From: Myxococcaceae bacterium
Lineage (GTDB): Bacteria > Myxococcota > Myxococcia > Myxococcales > Myxococcaceae
NCBI GenBank assembly: GCA_016926755.1
Contig: JAFGNZ010000184.1
Span: forward strand, 1 to 64,000
Reading direction: 5' to 3'
Length of the DNA: 64,000 nucleotides
Shown here: positions 25,036 to 33,746 of the stretch, in pieces
Numbering within the stretch: position 1 is the first letter of the stretch
How the letters are laid out: the number at the start of each line of letters is the position of its first letter
Program-made: the position numbers and the translations under genes
Notes under the pieces: generated by a model
The model's database searches: none
What the model saw: the letters and a program-made list of their open reading frames with translations, nothing else
What the model was told of the DNA's origin: nothing

Positions 25036-27642
25036 GTGTCTGAGTCCGACGACGTTCTGCGCCGTGTGGAGCAGGCGGGGGAGGTGGCTCGAGAGGTCCA
25101 GGAGACCGTGAAGCAGGCCCGAGAGGGCAAGGTCCCCATGGAGCAGGTGCGCGAGCTCGAGCAGGCCCTGCAGCAGATCCCCGAGGTTCAGCAGGCCCGG
25201 CAGCAGGTGGAGCGCGCCAGCCAGGCCGCGCGGCAGGTGATGGACGTGGCGGAGCGCGCCCTCGGCGCCGCCGGAGGCATCGAGGCGCTGTCCGAGGTGG
25301 TCCAGGCCATCGCCGGCGGGCTCAGGCCCGTGGAGAAGGTCCGGTTCACCTTCCAATCCAGCGCGGATCCGGGGGGCGCCTGGCGCGTGCTGGAGCTGCG
25401 AGCCCGCGAGGGCCTCTCGGAGCTCTATTCCTGCACGGTGGACCTGGCCAACGAGGACCTGGGGGCGGACGTGGACGGGCTGCTCGGCTCCTCGGCGGAG
25501 ATCCTCATCTCCCGAGACGCCACCTCCCGCCGCCTGTGCGGCATCATCCACCGCGTGGAGCACACGGGCACCAAGGCCGGCCATCTGCTGGCGCGCGTGC
25601 ACGTGGTGCCCGCGCTCTGGGCCCTCTCGCAGCGCCGAGACTCCTTCATCTTCCAGGAGAAGACGGTGGCGGAGATCCTCGAGGAGGTGCTCACCGAAGG
25701 ACTGCAGCCCTTCGAGCGTTCGTTCCGGCTGGAGCTCAACCGCGAGTTCCAGCCGCGCGAGTACTGCGTGCAGTACCGGGAGACGGACCTGGATTTCCTC
25801 CTGCGGCTGATGGAGGAGGAGGGCCTGTTCTTCTACTTCGACCACTCCGGCGAGAAGGAGGAGCTGGTGGTGGCGGAGGAGAACGAGCAATGCCCCACCT
25901 GCGAGGCGGTGAACGGGAGCCCCATCACCATCAAGGGCCCCGAGGCGGCCACGGCCGACGACGAGGCGCTGCGCCAGTTCGACTTCGCCCAGCAGCTGCA
26001 CACCACCAGCGTGGTGATCCGCGACTTCGACTGGACGCAGCCGGCGCTGGATTTGACGAAGAAGGCGCGCGCCACGGATGGGCAGGGGAGGGATCGCGAG
26101 TCCTACGAGTACCCGGCGCCGCTGCTGGGCCCCTATGACGCGGGGGCGAAGAAGTACAAGCACGAGCAGAAGCAGGAGGAGCTGCGCCGCCAGGCGCTGG
26201 GGGTGGAGGGCAAGCGCGGGCGCGGCCTGGGCTACGTCACCGGCTTCACCCCGGGGTACATGTTCGAGCTGACGGGGCACGGCAACCCGGCGCTGGATCA
26301 GTGGTACCTGCTCACCCGCGTGGAGCATCACGGCCGCGCGCCGGAGGAGCTCACCAGCGACACGCACGAGGCGGACAGGGAGGGAGCCGCGGGCGAGCGG
26401 TACCGCAACACCTTCGAGTGCGTCCCGCTGGATGTGCCCTTCCGCCCCGAGCGCCGCCGCCCGCGCGCGCGGATGGCGGGCCTGCAGACGGCCACGGTGG
26501 TGGGCCCGTCCGGCGAGGAGATCTTCACGGACGAGCACGGCCGCATCAAGGTGCAGTTCCACTGGGATCGTGCGGGGCAGAAGGACGAGAAGAGCTCGTG
26601 CTTCGTGCGCGTGGCGCAGGTGTGGTCCGGCGTGGGGTGGGGCTTCGTGTTCCTGCCGCGCATCGGCATGGAGGTGCTGGTGGACTTCCTGGAGGGGGAT
26701 CCGGACCGGCCGCTGGTGGTGGGCTGCGTCTACAACGGGCAGAACGCGCCGCCCTACGCGCTGCCGGACCAGAAGACTCGCAGCACGATCCGCACCGCCA
26801 GCACGCCGGGGGGAGAGGGCTTCAACGAGCTGCGCTTCGAGGACGCGGCGGACTCGGAGGAAGTGTTCCTGCACGCGCAGAAGGACTTCAACGAGGTGGT
26901 GCTCCACAACCACTCCACCTCGGTGAAGGCCAACCAGACGAACTCGGTGGACGGCTCGCAGTCGGAGACGGTGGGCGGCGATCAGTCGATGACGGTGCAC
27001 GGCAAGCGCACCAAGACGGTGGACAAGGACGAGACGACCACCGTGAAGGGCAAGCGCACGGAGACGGTGGAGCAGGACGAGAAGATCACCATCCAGGCCA
27101 CGCGCACCGAGGAGGTGACGGGGCAGGAGAAGCTGACGCTGAACGGGGGCCGGGACGCCACGGTCAACACGCTGGAGAAGCTGCTCGTCACGGGGAACCG
27201 CGAGGAGACGATCAACGGCAATGACACGCTCGAGGTGACGGGGGACAAGGCGGAGCACGCCACCGGCAAGTACGGGATGGTGGGCGACGCGGAGGTGAAG
27301 GCCTCGCAGGGGGAGGTGAGCGTCACCCTCAAGGACAGCATCACCGTGGACGGCGCCAGCAAGAAGATCGAGATCCACAACAGCTCGGGGGAGCTGAAGC
27401 TCGACGGCAACAAGCTCGAGGTGACGGCCGTGAGCGAGATCTCCCTGGTGTGCGGCGCGGCGAGCATCACGCTCAAGAGCAACGGCACCGTGGAGCTGTC
27501 CGGCGTCAAGGAGATCAAGGCGAGCTCGGCGGCGAGCTCGGTGAAGGTGTCGCCCACGGGGGTGGAGAGCTCCGGGCCGAAGATCGCCGCCTCGGCGCAG
27601 GCGCTCCACGAGATCACCGGCGCGATCGTGAAGATCAACTAG
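25036..27642 (+). CDS. vgrG: Type VI secretion system tip protein VgrG
   Basis: An 868-residue protein with a GTG start and GGGGAGG upstream. Residues 1-95 are a helical N-terminal extension not usual in VgrG. The gp27-like hub follows at about 100-480, including REYCVQYRETDLDFLLRLME and EEGLFFYF. The gp5 OB-fold lies at about 490-600 (GEEIFTDEHGRIKVQFHWDR, then VRVAQVWSG). The C-terminal beta-helix is a run of short Thr/Val/Glu repeats such as ETVEQDEKITI. VgrG trimers form the puncturing tip of the T6SS and carry effectors. No structural T6SS genes are in the window, so this is an orphan tip island. The next two genes follow with gaps of 30 and 6 bases. Confidence 0.93.
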   Translation: MSESDDVLRRVEQAGEVAREVQETVKQAREGKVPMEQVRELEQALQQIPEVQQARQQVERASQAARQVMDVAERALGAAGGIEALSEVVQAIAGGLRPVEKVRFTFQSSADPGGAWRVLELRAREGLSELYSCTVDLANEDLGADVDGLLGSSAEILISRDATSRRLCGIIHRVEHTGTKAGHLLARVHVVPALWALSQRRDSFIFQEKTVAEILEEVLTEGLQPFERSFRLELNREFQPREYCVQYRETDLDFLLRLMEEEGLFFYFDHSGEKEELVVAEENEQCPTCEAVNGSPITIKGPEAATADDEALRQFDFAQQLHTTSVVIRDFDWTQPALDLTKKARATDGQGRDRESYEYPAPLLGPYDAGAKKYKHEQKQEELRRQALGVEGKRGRGLGYVTGFTPGYMFELTGHGNPALDQWYLLTRVEHHGRAPEELTSDTHEADREGAAGERYRNTFECVPLDVPFRPERRRPRARMAGLQTATVVGPSGEEIFTDEHGRIKVQFHWDRAGQKDEKSSCFVRVAQVWSGVGWGFVFLPRIGMEVLVDFLEGDPDRPLVVGCVYNGQNAPPYALPDQKTRSTIRTASTPGGEGFNELRFEDAADSEEVFLHAQKDFNEVVLHNHSTSVKANQTNSVDGSQSETVGGDQSMTVHGKRTKTVDKDETTTVKGKRTETVEQDEKITIQATRTEEVTGQEKLTLNGGRDATVNTLEKLLVTGNREETINGNDTLEVTGDKAEHATGKYGMVGDAEVKASQGEVSVTLKDSITVDGASKKIEIHNSSGELKLDGNKLEVTAVSEISLVCGAASITLKSNGTVELSGVKEIKASSAASSVKVSPTGVESSGPKIAASAQALHEITGAIVKIN

Positions 27643-27672
27643 CGCAGGGGCTCGGCAGGCGGGAGAGACGAC

Positions 27673-29088
27673 ATGGACTCGATTGCGCAGCCGCTGACGC
27701 GGGTGGTTGAGGCGGTACAGCGGTTCATCATCACCCCGGAGGTGCGGCTCCTGCACGTGGCGACGGATGACTCCTTGCGGCTGGCCGTGCTGGAGCACAT
27801 CGCGGCGGGTGAGCACCACGGGGACAACCACTCGCCGTTCTTCGTGCTGGAGACGCCCACCGAGGAGGGGGAGGACGGGTGGGAAGGGCGCGCGGAGGAG
27901 CTGCGCGCGGACTACGAGGAGCTGCGCACCCTGCTGGACGAGGCGAGGGAGGGTGTCTCCCTGCCGGCGCTCTGGTCCGAGCCGAAGGCCCAGAATGCGC
28001 TGGCGCGCTTCACCCTGGAGGTGGACGAGGCGCTGCGGCGCTTCACCGCGCCATTCGATGGGATGGTGCTGGTGCTGGCGCCGGTGTGGGTGCGCGATCC
28101 GAAGCGCTGGGGCTCGGACCTCAAGAGCCTGCTGACGCGGCCGGAGCTGAAGAAGGCCCGGTTCATCCTCGTGGAGGCGGATGGGCCCCACAGTGAGGCC
28201 CTGGCTGTGGCGCTCGCGAAGGAGGCCGAGCGCGTGGATGCGAGGCCTGACGAGAAGCAGGCAAGCCAGGACATGGCGCAGATGCTCGCGGCCATGGCCT
28301 CGGCGCCCGCGGGAGCGACGGGGGCGCAGGTGCTGGGGGCGGCGGGGCCACGGGTGGCTCCGCCACCTCGAAAAGGGGCACCCCAGCCCATGTCCGCCGC
28401 CCAGCGCGAGGAGGTGGCCCGGGAGCTGAAGGTGGCGCCGGCCCTGCTCGACCCGAGCTTTCAACAGACGCTGCGCCTCAAGGTGCTCACCGCGGCTCAG
28501 GCGCTGCGCGAGGGGAAGGCTGCGCAGGCCGTCCAGGAGCAGCGTGAGGCCCGCGACCTGTGCCTGAAGGCGGGCATGAAGCGAGAGGCCGTGACGATGG
28601 AGCTGGTGCTGGGGGGCTATGTTCTCCAGGCGAAGCAGACGGCGCAGGCGCTGGAGGTGTTCCGGGAGGCGCGCAAGCGCGCCGAGGCGCACCAGTTCCC
28701 GGAGCTGGCCGTCCAGGCGCAGCTCGCCCAGGCCTCCACGCTCCTGGTGCTCCAGCGCTCCGAGGAGGCCGCCCGCGCCTATTCCGAGGCGGGGAAGCTG
28801 GGGATTGCGGCCTCTGCACCGGTGCTGGCCATCGAGGGCTATCGCATGTGTGGCCAGCTGCTGGCGGGTGCCGGCAAGGTGGCGGAGGCCACCGCCGCGT
28901 GGAAGCGAGCGCTGGAGGTAGCTGACAAGGCTCCCGAGAACGAGCGGAGCGCCTCCTCTGCTCCCGAGGCGGCGCGGCAGCTCGCGGCCCTCTGTCGTAA
29001 GCACGGGCTCAAGGTCCAGGCAGATTCGCTGGAGGCCCAGGCCGCGGCCCTGGAAGTCTCGCCCACCCGTCGTGCACAGGAGGCCTGA
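27673..29088 (+). CDS. TPR protein of the VgrG island, probable effector adaptor
   Basis: A 471-residue protein with no recognised family in its first half. Residues 1-170 are alpha/beta and acidic. Residues about 250-460 are tetratricopeptide-like repeats (QALREGKAAQAVQEQREAR, then VFREARKRAEAHQFPELA). It lies between vgrG and the PAAR-RHS toxin gene with gaps of 30 and 6 bases. That is where T6SS adaptors or chaperones (DUF4123, Eag or PRK06147 types) are usually encoded, but its sequence is not one of those. A role in loading the RHS effector onto VgrG is an inference from position and repeats. Confidence 0.75.
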   Translation: MDSIAQPLTRVVEAVQRFIITPEVRLLHVATDDSLRLAVLEHIAAGEHHGDNHSPFFVLETPTEEGEDGWEGRAEELRADYEELRTLLDEAREGVSLPALWSEPKAQNALARFTLEVDEALRRFTAPFDGMVLVLAPVWVRDPKRWGSDLKSLLTRPELKKARFILVEADGPHSEALAVALAKEAERVDARPDEKQASQDMAQMLAAMASAPAGATGAQVLGAAGPRVAPPPRKGAPQPMSAAQREEVARELKVAPALLDPSFQQTLRLKVLTAAQALREGKAAQAVQEQREARDLCLKAGMKREAVTMELVLGGYVLQAKQTAQALEVFREARKRAEAHQFPELAVQAQLAQASTLLVLQRSEEAARAYSEAGKLGIAASAPVLAIEGYRMCGQLLAGAGKVAEATAAWKRALEVADKAPENERSASSAPEAARQLAALCRKHGLKVQADSLEAQAAALEVSPTRRAQEA

Positions 29089-29094
29089 CGCGCC

Positions 29095-32000
29095 ATGCTG
29101 CAGAGTTCCTTCTTCGATCCGGTCCTGGGCGTCGACATCCACATCGTGCTGGTGCCCACCCCGGCGGGGCCCGTCCCGACGCCCGTGCCCATGCCCTTCG
29201 TGGGAATGGTGTTCGACCCGGTGGGGCTGGCCATCGGGGCGGCCATCGGCATGGCGATGGGCGGAGGACCTGGGCTGGTGCTGGTCAACAGCATGCCGGC
29301 CACCAACTGCGGCACGGGCGTCACCAACAAGCTGACGATGCCGCACCTGCCTGCGCCAGGGGTGGCCTTCGCCAAGGGGCTGCCGGGCAATGACGCCGAG
29401 CTGTTCTTTGGCAGCCTGAACGTCAGCCTGGGGGGCTCGCTGGGGGTGCGCCTGGGCGATATCGCCCTGAGCTGCAGCGATCCGGTGAGGCTGCCGACCA
29501 GCGTGGTGCTGGCCATCCCGAAGGGGATGCCGGTGCTGAACATGCCGGCGATGGTGCCGGACTTCGCGGCCATCGCGCAGACCCTCTTGATGGCGGGCGC
29601 GATGAGGGCGTTGAGGGCGGTGGCGCGCCGGGGCGCGCGGCTCTTCCGTGCGTTGAGAGCGGCTCAGCGCAGGAGCCGCGGCTGGGCGCGAGTCAGCAGG
29701 GCGCTGCGCGGCGTGACGGATCGCATTTCTCCCCAGCGGTACCGGGATCGCTTCCGGCGAGCCATCTGCTTCGTGACGGGCCACCCTGTGGATGTGGCGA
29801 CGGGGCGTGTGTTCACGGACAACATCGACTTCGAGTTGCCTGGGCCGCTGCCGCTGGTGTTCGAGCGCGTCTACACGTCCTCTCTCTCCTGGAGGAATGG
29901 GCCGTTGGGATACGGGTGGAGCCACTCGCTGAACCAGGAGGTGTGGCTGGAGCCCGGCAAGGTAGTGTTGCTGGCGGAGGACGGGCGGGAGATCGAGTTC
30001 CACCTGGACGGGCACCCCGGGCGAGTCATCCGAGCAGGCCAGCAAGTCTATGACGCCACCAACCGGCTGACGCTGCGAGCGCTCGGGAATCTCCGGTGGG
30101 AGGTCGAGTCCGCCGACGGGGTGGTGCGCGAGTTTGCTCCGGTGGCCGGAGGCGACGCGCAGCGAGCCAGGCTTCAGCGCATCGTCAGCCGCGACAGGCA
30201 TCACTCCATCCAGTTGAGCTACGACGCTCGAGGGCTCCTGGAGTGGGTGCGAGACTGCGCCGGCCGGGTGGTTGCCTTCGTGCACGACAAGCAAGGGCGC
30301 CTGACCGAAGTGAAGCTCCCCCTCTCCCGAGAGTCAGGCTTCTACCGCCACCTCAAGTACATCTACGGGGCGCGAGGTGACTTGGTGGAGGTGGTGGACG
30401 CAGCCGGGCACTCCTGGAAGTTCGAGTACCAGGGGCACCTGCTGGTGCAGGAGACAGACCGGGCGGGCCTCAGCTTCTACTTCCAGTACGACGGGTTGGG
30501 CTCGGCGGCCCGGTGCGTGCGGACTTGGGGCGACGGCGGCATCTACGATCACGTCATCAGCTACGACGTCCAGAAACGGAAGACGCTGGTGGAGGACAGC
30601 CTAGGCGCCGTCACCGTCTACCAGCTGGACGAGCTGGGCATGGTGGTGAAGGTGGTGGACCCGCACGGGGCCATCACCGAGTACGCGTACGACGAGGACT
30701 GCGGAGAGCTGGCGAAGGAAGTGGATGCTCTCGGCCACGTCCGAGCCAGCACGTATGACGCAAGAGGAAACGTGGTGGCAGTACACGGTCCGGATGGAGC
30801 ATCCGTTCACATTGAATACGATGCTCGAAACCTACCCGTGACGGCGACGGATCCCCTTGGTGGTGTCTGGTCATGGTCCCATGACCTTGAGGGGCACCTT
30901 GTGGAGAGAACGAACCCTGCTGGCGAGAGGAAGTCGTGGGGTTGGAAACAAGGGCTTGTAGCGTGGGTTGAGGATGCACCAGGGCGAAGGACCACCTTTG
31001 AGTATGGTCCGCAGAAAAGCCTTCGCTTCACGCGTGCGACGAGTGGTGCTGTAACCGAGTACGAATTCGACGGATTGGGCCGGCTGGTACGCATGAAGGA
31101 CGCTCGAGGCGCCATCCTGCGCTGCCGATATGATGCGAACGGGCAACCGTTTCGCTTGGAGTCACCCACAGGCGTGATCCAGGAGAGGGCCTACGACGCA
31201 GAAGGTAACCTCCTGGAACTGCACTCTGCCACTCAGCATGTGCGCTTTCGCTACGGTCACTTCCATAAGATGGTCGTGCGAGAGGAAGGGGGGGCCACAG
31301 TTCGCTACGTCTATGACACGGAAGATCGACTCACTGGGGTCATCAACGAAGCGGGAAAAGTCTATTCATATGGCTTAGATGCATGCGGGCGTGTCAGTGA
31401 GGAGATGGGGTTCGATGGTAGGACAAGGCGTTATGAGAGAGATGCCGCAGGACGAGTAACGAAGACCTACCTGCCCAATGGTCAGACGACGGAAACGGCC
31501 TATGATCCAGCTAACCGTATCGTCAAGGTGTCTCACTCGGATGGGACAGGTACGGAGTTCGTCTATCGGATAGATGGTGCCTTGGTGCGTGCGAAGAACG
31601 AGAGCGCGGAGGTGCTCTTCGAGAGAGACGCACTGGGGCGTGTGATATGTGAGAGGCAAGGTGACCTCACGGTCTCCTCGAGCTTCGGAGTGGACGGACA
31701 GCGCGTATTGATGGAGACCTCGCTTGGAGGTCGCATGGCGATACTGCGCGATGAGCTCGGGCAGGTTTCCGCCTTACATCTGGGAAGTGCGCCCTCGCGT
31801 ACGTCTCAGCCCACGGTGCGCTTTGAGAGAGATGCACTGGGCTTGGAGACGGCCAGACACCTTCCAGGGGAGGTGCGCGTCGATTGGCAGAGAGACGTTG
31901 CCGGGAGATTGACCCGGCGCCGCATTGTGCGGGGCGGCGGGGCGGTCGTGCTGGATGAGCGTGCTTATAAGTGGCGCGGCGAGGACCAGATTGCCGAGAT

Positions 32001-33240
32001 TGTGAATGCCTCTTATGGCCCTACTCTCTACCAGCACGATGAGCGCGGGAGACTCATTGCTCAGCGGACGAGAGATGGCGTAATTCACCGCGCAGTGGAT
32101 GAAGTGGGTAATTGCTACCGCTCGCCGCATCGGGTTGATAGGCGCTATGGCCCAGGTGGGCAACTGGAGGAGGCGGACGGGGCACTCTATCTCCACGACG
32201 AAAATGGCCAACAGACGGAAAAGGTGGAACCGGACGGACGATCTTGGCGCTACGCCTGGAACGCTGCGGGCATGCTCATGGAAGTAGAGCGGCCCGACGG
32301 TAAGCGAGTGCGCTTCGCGTACGATGCATTCGCCCGGAGAACACGCAAGGCGTTGGTGCGCATCGGGCAAGACGATCATGAAATAGTGGAAGAGGAGACA
32401 CGCTACGCATGGGACGGTCATGCCCTTATTCACGAGGATTCGTCAGAAAAGGGAGTGACAACTTGGTATTGGCAGCCGTCTACATTCACGCCTGCAGCCA
32501 AGGAGAAGGCTGGAGAGATCTGGCCGATCGTGCCAGATCACCTCGGCACGCCTGCTGAGCTCATCGGGGAATCTGGTCAAGTTGTCTGGAAGATGAGGCT
32601 TCAAAGCCTTGAAGCACCCTCTTTTGAGGTGGGTGCTGCGGACGATTGTCCATGGCGATGGCCCGGCCAATATGAAGACCCTGAGACTGGGCTTCGTTAC
32701 AACCGCTGGAGGTACTTCGATGCGAGCACTGAGCGGTACATCAGTCGCGATCCACTGGGGTTGCAGGCCGGGTTGCAGGTATTCGGCTACGTTCCGGATC
32801 CCACTGTGGCACAGGATCCACTGGGGCTTGCCGGATGCTTGACCATGGACCCAGGGGCCTCACTTACGGCTCGGGAGCGGCGGGCTGTTGATTTCTGGCT
32901 CAATAGAGGGCATGACGTACATGTCCAGGTGCCGACAGGAGCGCGTAGCGCCGCCGGTAACACGGCGGATATTCGGGTGAGCGGTGTTGGAACCGTTGAT
33001 ATTCTCTCTCCGCAAGCGACATCCAGTGCTAATAGCGTATCCAGGTCGATTCTGAATAAGAGCGATCAGACGTCGATTGTGCACGTCGATCTAGAACCCG
33101 GTTCAGCGATTACGCAAGCCGAGATCAATCGATTCCCAGCCCGTATCTTTGGAAACCCAACCGGTGGGTCCAACATTCAACGCATCATTGTGACGCAGGA
33201 TGGTTCTTCCTTGTTGTTGGATTCTACGAGGTTGCCCTGA
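29095..33240 (+). CDS. PAAR-RHS polymorphic toxin with CdiA-type nuclease-like C-terminus
   Basis: A 1381-residue T6SS effector. Residues 1-170 are a PAAR-like cap with a hydrophobic segment and the ending LSCSDPVRLPTSVVLAIPKG. A DUF6531-type entry follows (GHPVDVATGRVFTDNIDFE), then an RHS shell from about 240 to 1245 with many Y-D-x-x-G-x repeats. The shell ends at the core motif YFDASTERYISRDPLGLQAG and a second DPLGL at residues 1241-1245, where RHS proteins self-cleave. The remaining ~134 residues are the toxin: GNTADIRVSGVGTVDILSP, then a helix and a strand ending IVHVDL. That pattern is like CdiA C-terminal tRNA nucleases of the BECR fold. The stop overlaps the next start (TGATG). G+C drops from about 30750 onward. 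Confidence 0.88.
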   Translation: MLQSSFFDPVLGVDIHIVLVPTPAGPVPTPVPMPFVGMVFDPVGLAIGAAIGMAMGGGPGLVLVNSMPATNCGTGVTNKLTMPHLPAPGVAFAKGLPGNDAELFFGSLNVSLGGSLGVRLGDIALSCSDPVRLPTSVVLAIPKGMPVLNMPAMVPDFAAIAQTLLMAGAMRALRAVARRGARLFRALRAAQRRSRGWARVSRALRGVTDRISPQRYRDRFRRAICFVTGHPVDVATGRVFTDNIDFELPGPLPLVFERVYTSSLSWRNGPLGYGWSHSLNQEVWLEPGKVVLLAEDGREIEFHLDGHPGRVIRAGQQVYDATNRLTLRALGNLRWEVESADGVVREFAPVAGGDAQRARLQRIVSRDRHHSIQLSYDARGLLEWVRDCAGRVVAFVHDKQGRLTEVKLPLSRESGFYRHLKYIYGARGDLVEVVDAAGHSWKFEYQGHLLVQETDRAGLSFYFQYDGLGSAARCVRTWGDGGIYDHVISYDVQKRKTLVEDSLGAVTVYQLDELGMVVKVVDPHGAITEYAYDEDCGELAKEVDALGHVRASTYDARGNVVAVHGPDGASVHIEYDARNLPVTATDPLGGVWSWSHDLEGHLVERTNPAGERKSWGWKQGLVAWVEDAPGRRTTFEYGPQKSLRFTRATSGAVTEYEFDGLGRLVRMKDARGAILRCRYDANGQPFRLESPTGVIQERAYDAEGNLLELHSATQHVRFRYGHFHKMVVREEGGATVRYVYDTEDRLTGVINEAGKVYSYGLDACGRVSEEMGFDGRTRRYERDAAGRVTKTYLPNGQTTETAYDPANRIVKVSHSDGTGTEFVYRIDGALVRAKNESAEVLFERDALGRVICERQGDLTVSSSFGVDGQRVLMETSLGGRMAILRDELGQVSALHLGSAPSRTSQPTVRFERDALGLETARHLPGEVRVDWQRDVAGRLTRRRIVRGGGAVVLDERAYKWRGEDQIAEIVNASYGPTLYQHDERGRLIAQRTRDGVIHRAVDEVGNCYRSPHRVDRRYGPGGQLEEADGALYLHDENGQQTEKVEPDGRSWRYAWNAAGMLMEVERPDGKRVRFAYDAFARRTRKALVRIGQDDHEIVEEETRYAWDGHALIHEDSSEKGVTTWYWQPSTFTPAAKEKAGEIWPIVPDHLGTPAELIGESGQVVWKMRLQSLEAPSFEVGAADDCPWRWPGQYEDPETGLRYNRWRYFDASTERYISRDPLGLQAGLQVFGYVPDPTVAQDPLGLAGCLTMDPGASLTARERRAVDFWLNRGHDVHVQVPTGARSAAGNTADIRVSGVGTVDILSPQATSSANSVSRSILNKSDQTSIVHVDLEPGSAITQAEINRFPARIFGNPTGGSNIQRIIVTQDGSSLLLDSTRLP

Positions 33241-33524
33241 TGCAGCAGATTGAATGTCGCTGCGGAAACAAGATCAGCTTGTCGGAGATTCCTGTTCAGG
33301 GAGAGTTTGTCTTTTTCCCGGGCGAGGAGTGGGATTCCATTGTCGAGGCACTCGTCGCTGCAGCCTGTCGCGTGACGGCTCAAGATAGGGTCATTCTTGG
33401 TGAGGCGCTCAGCGATGCGCTTGCTGTCAAGGTTTCCCATTTTTATCGCTGCTCGCAATGTGCGCGCCTTATCTTGTCCATGCGGGGCAAGGGGCAGCTT
33501 GAATATTACAAGGAAGAAGGGTGA
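33240..33524 (+). CDS. Candidate immunity protein to the RHS toxin, Cys-rich
   Basis: A 94-residue protein that starts within the stop codon of the toxin gene (TGATG overlap) with GAGG eight bases upstream. This coupling is what is expected of a polymorphic-toxin immunity gene. Two Cys pairs, CRCGNK at residues 6-11 and CSQCAR near residue 71, could bind zinc together. The middle is helical and acidic. There is no signal peptide, so it would act in the cytoplasm, where a tRNA nuclease would act. The base composition is as low in G+C as the toxin tip. No known immunity family was recognised. Confidence 0.7.
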   Translation: MQQIECRCGNKISLSEIPVQGEFVFFPGEEWDSIVEALVAAACRVTAQDRVILGEALSDALAVKVSHFYRCSQCARLILSMRGKGQLEYYKEEG

Positions 33525-33586
33525 CTCGAAGGGTGACTCCTTGCAACTGGAGACACGTCCCATTGTTCATGCATATCGGTTTCAGG

Positions 33587-33663
33587 AGTGGCACCGGGGG
33601 TGTGACATGGCTCTATCTGGTGGAGCGTCAAGGCAGCCCACTTCGGACGGTGCCGGTGCCACT
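33587..33663. repeat. 11-bp inverted repeat between immunity gene and ompA-like gene
   Basis: AGTGGCACCGG at 33587-33597 is repeated in inverted orientation (CCGGTGCCACT) at 33653-33663, with 55 bases between. It lies where base composition returns to the chromosomal norm. It could be an insertion scar, a small palindromic element or an operator. No coding sequence was seen between the immunity gene and 33747. Confidence 0.45.
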
Positions 33664-33746
33664 TGGAAATACCCCCTGACCTGGGCCGCGCTGGGCGGTA
33701 GTCTCGCCGCTTCAACCTTCACCGACTGTCAGGAGGAGTCCTACCC

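Noticed and set aside
25021-30294. A 1757-codon open frame on the minus strand opposite vgrG and the RHS gene
   Set aside because: It mirrors the codon structure of the real genes in high-G+C DNA, is full of Arg/His/Leu low-complexity sequence and shows no domain.
25036-33524. A complete type VI secretion system
   Set aside because: No TssB, TssC, TssK, TssM, ClpV, Hcp or other core genes are seen; only tip, adaptor and effector are present.
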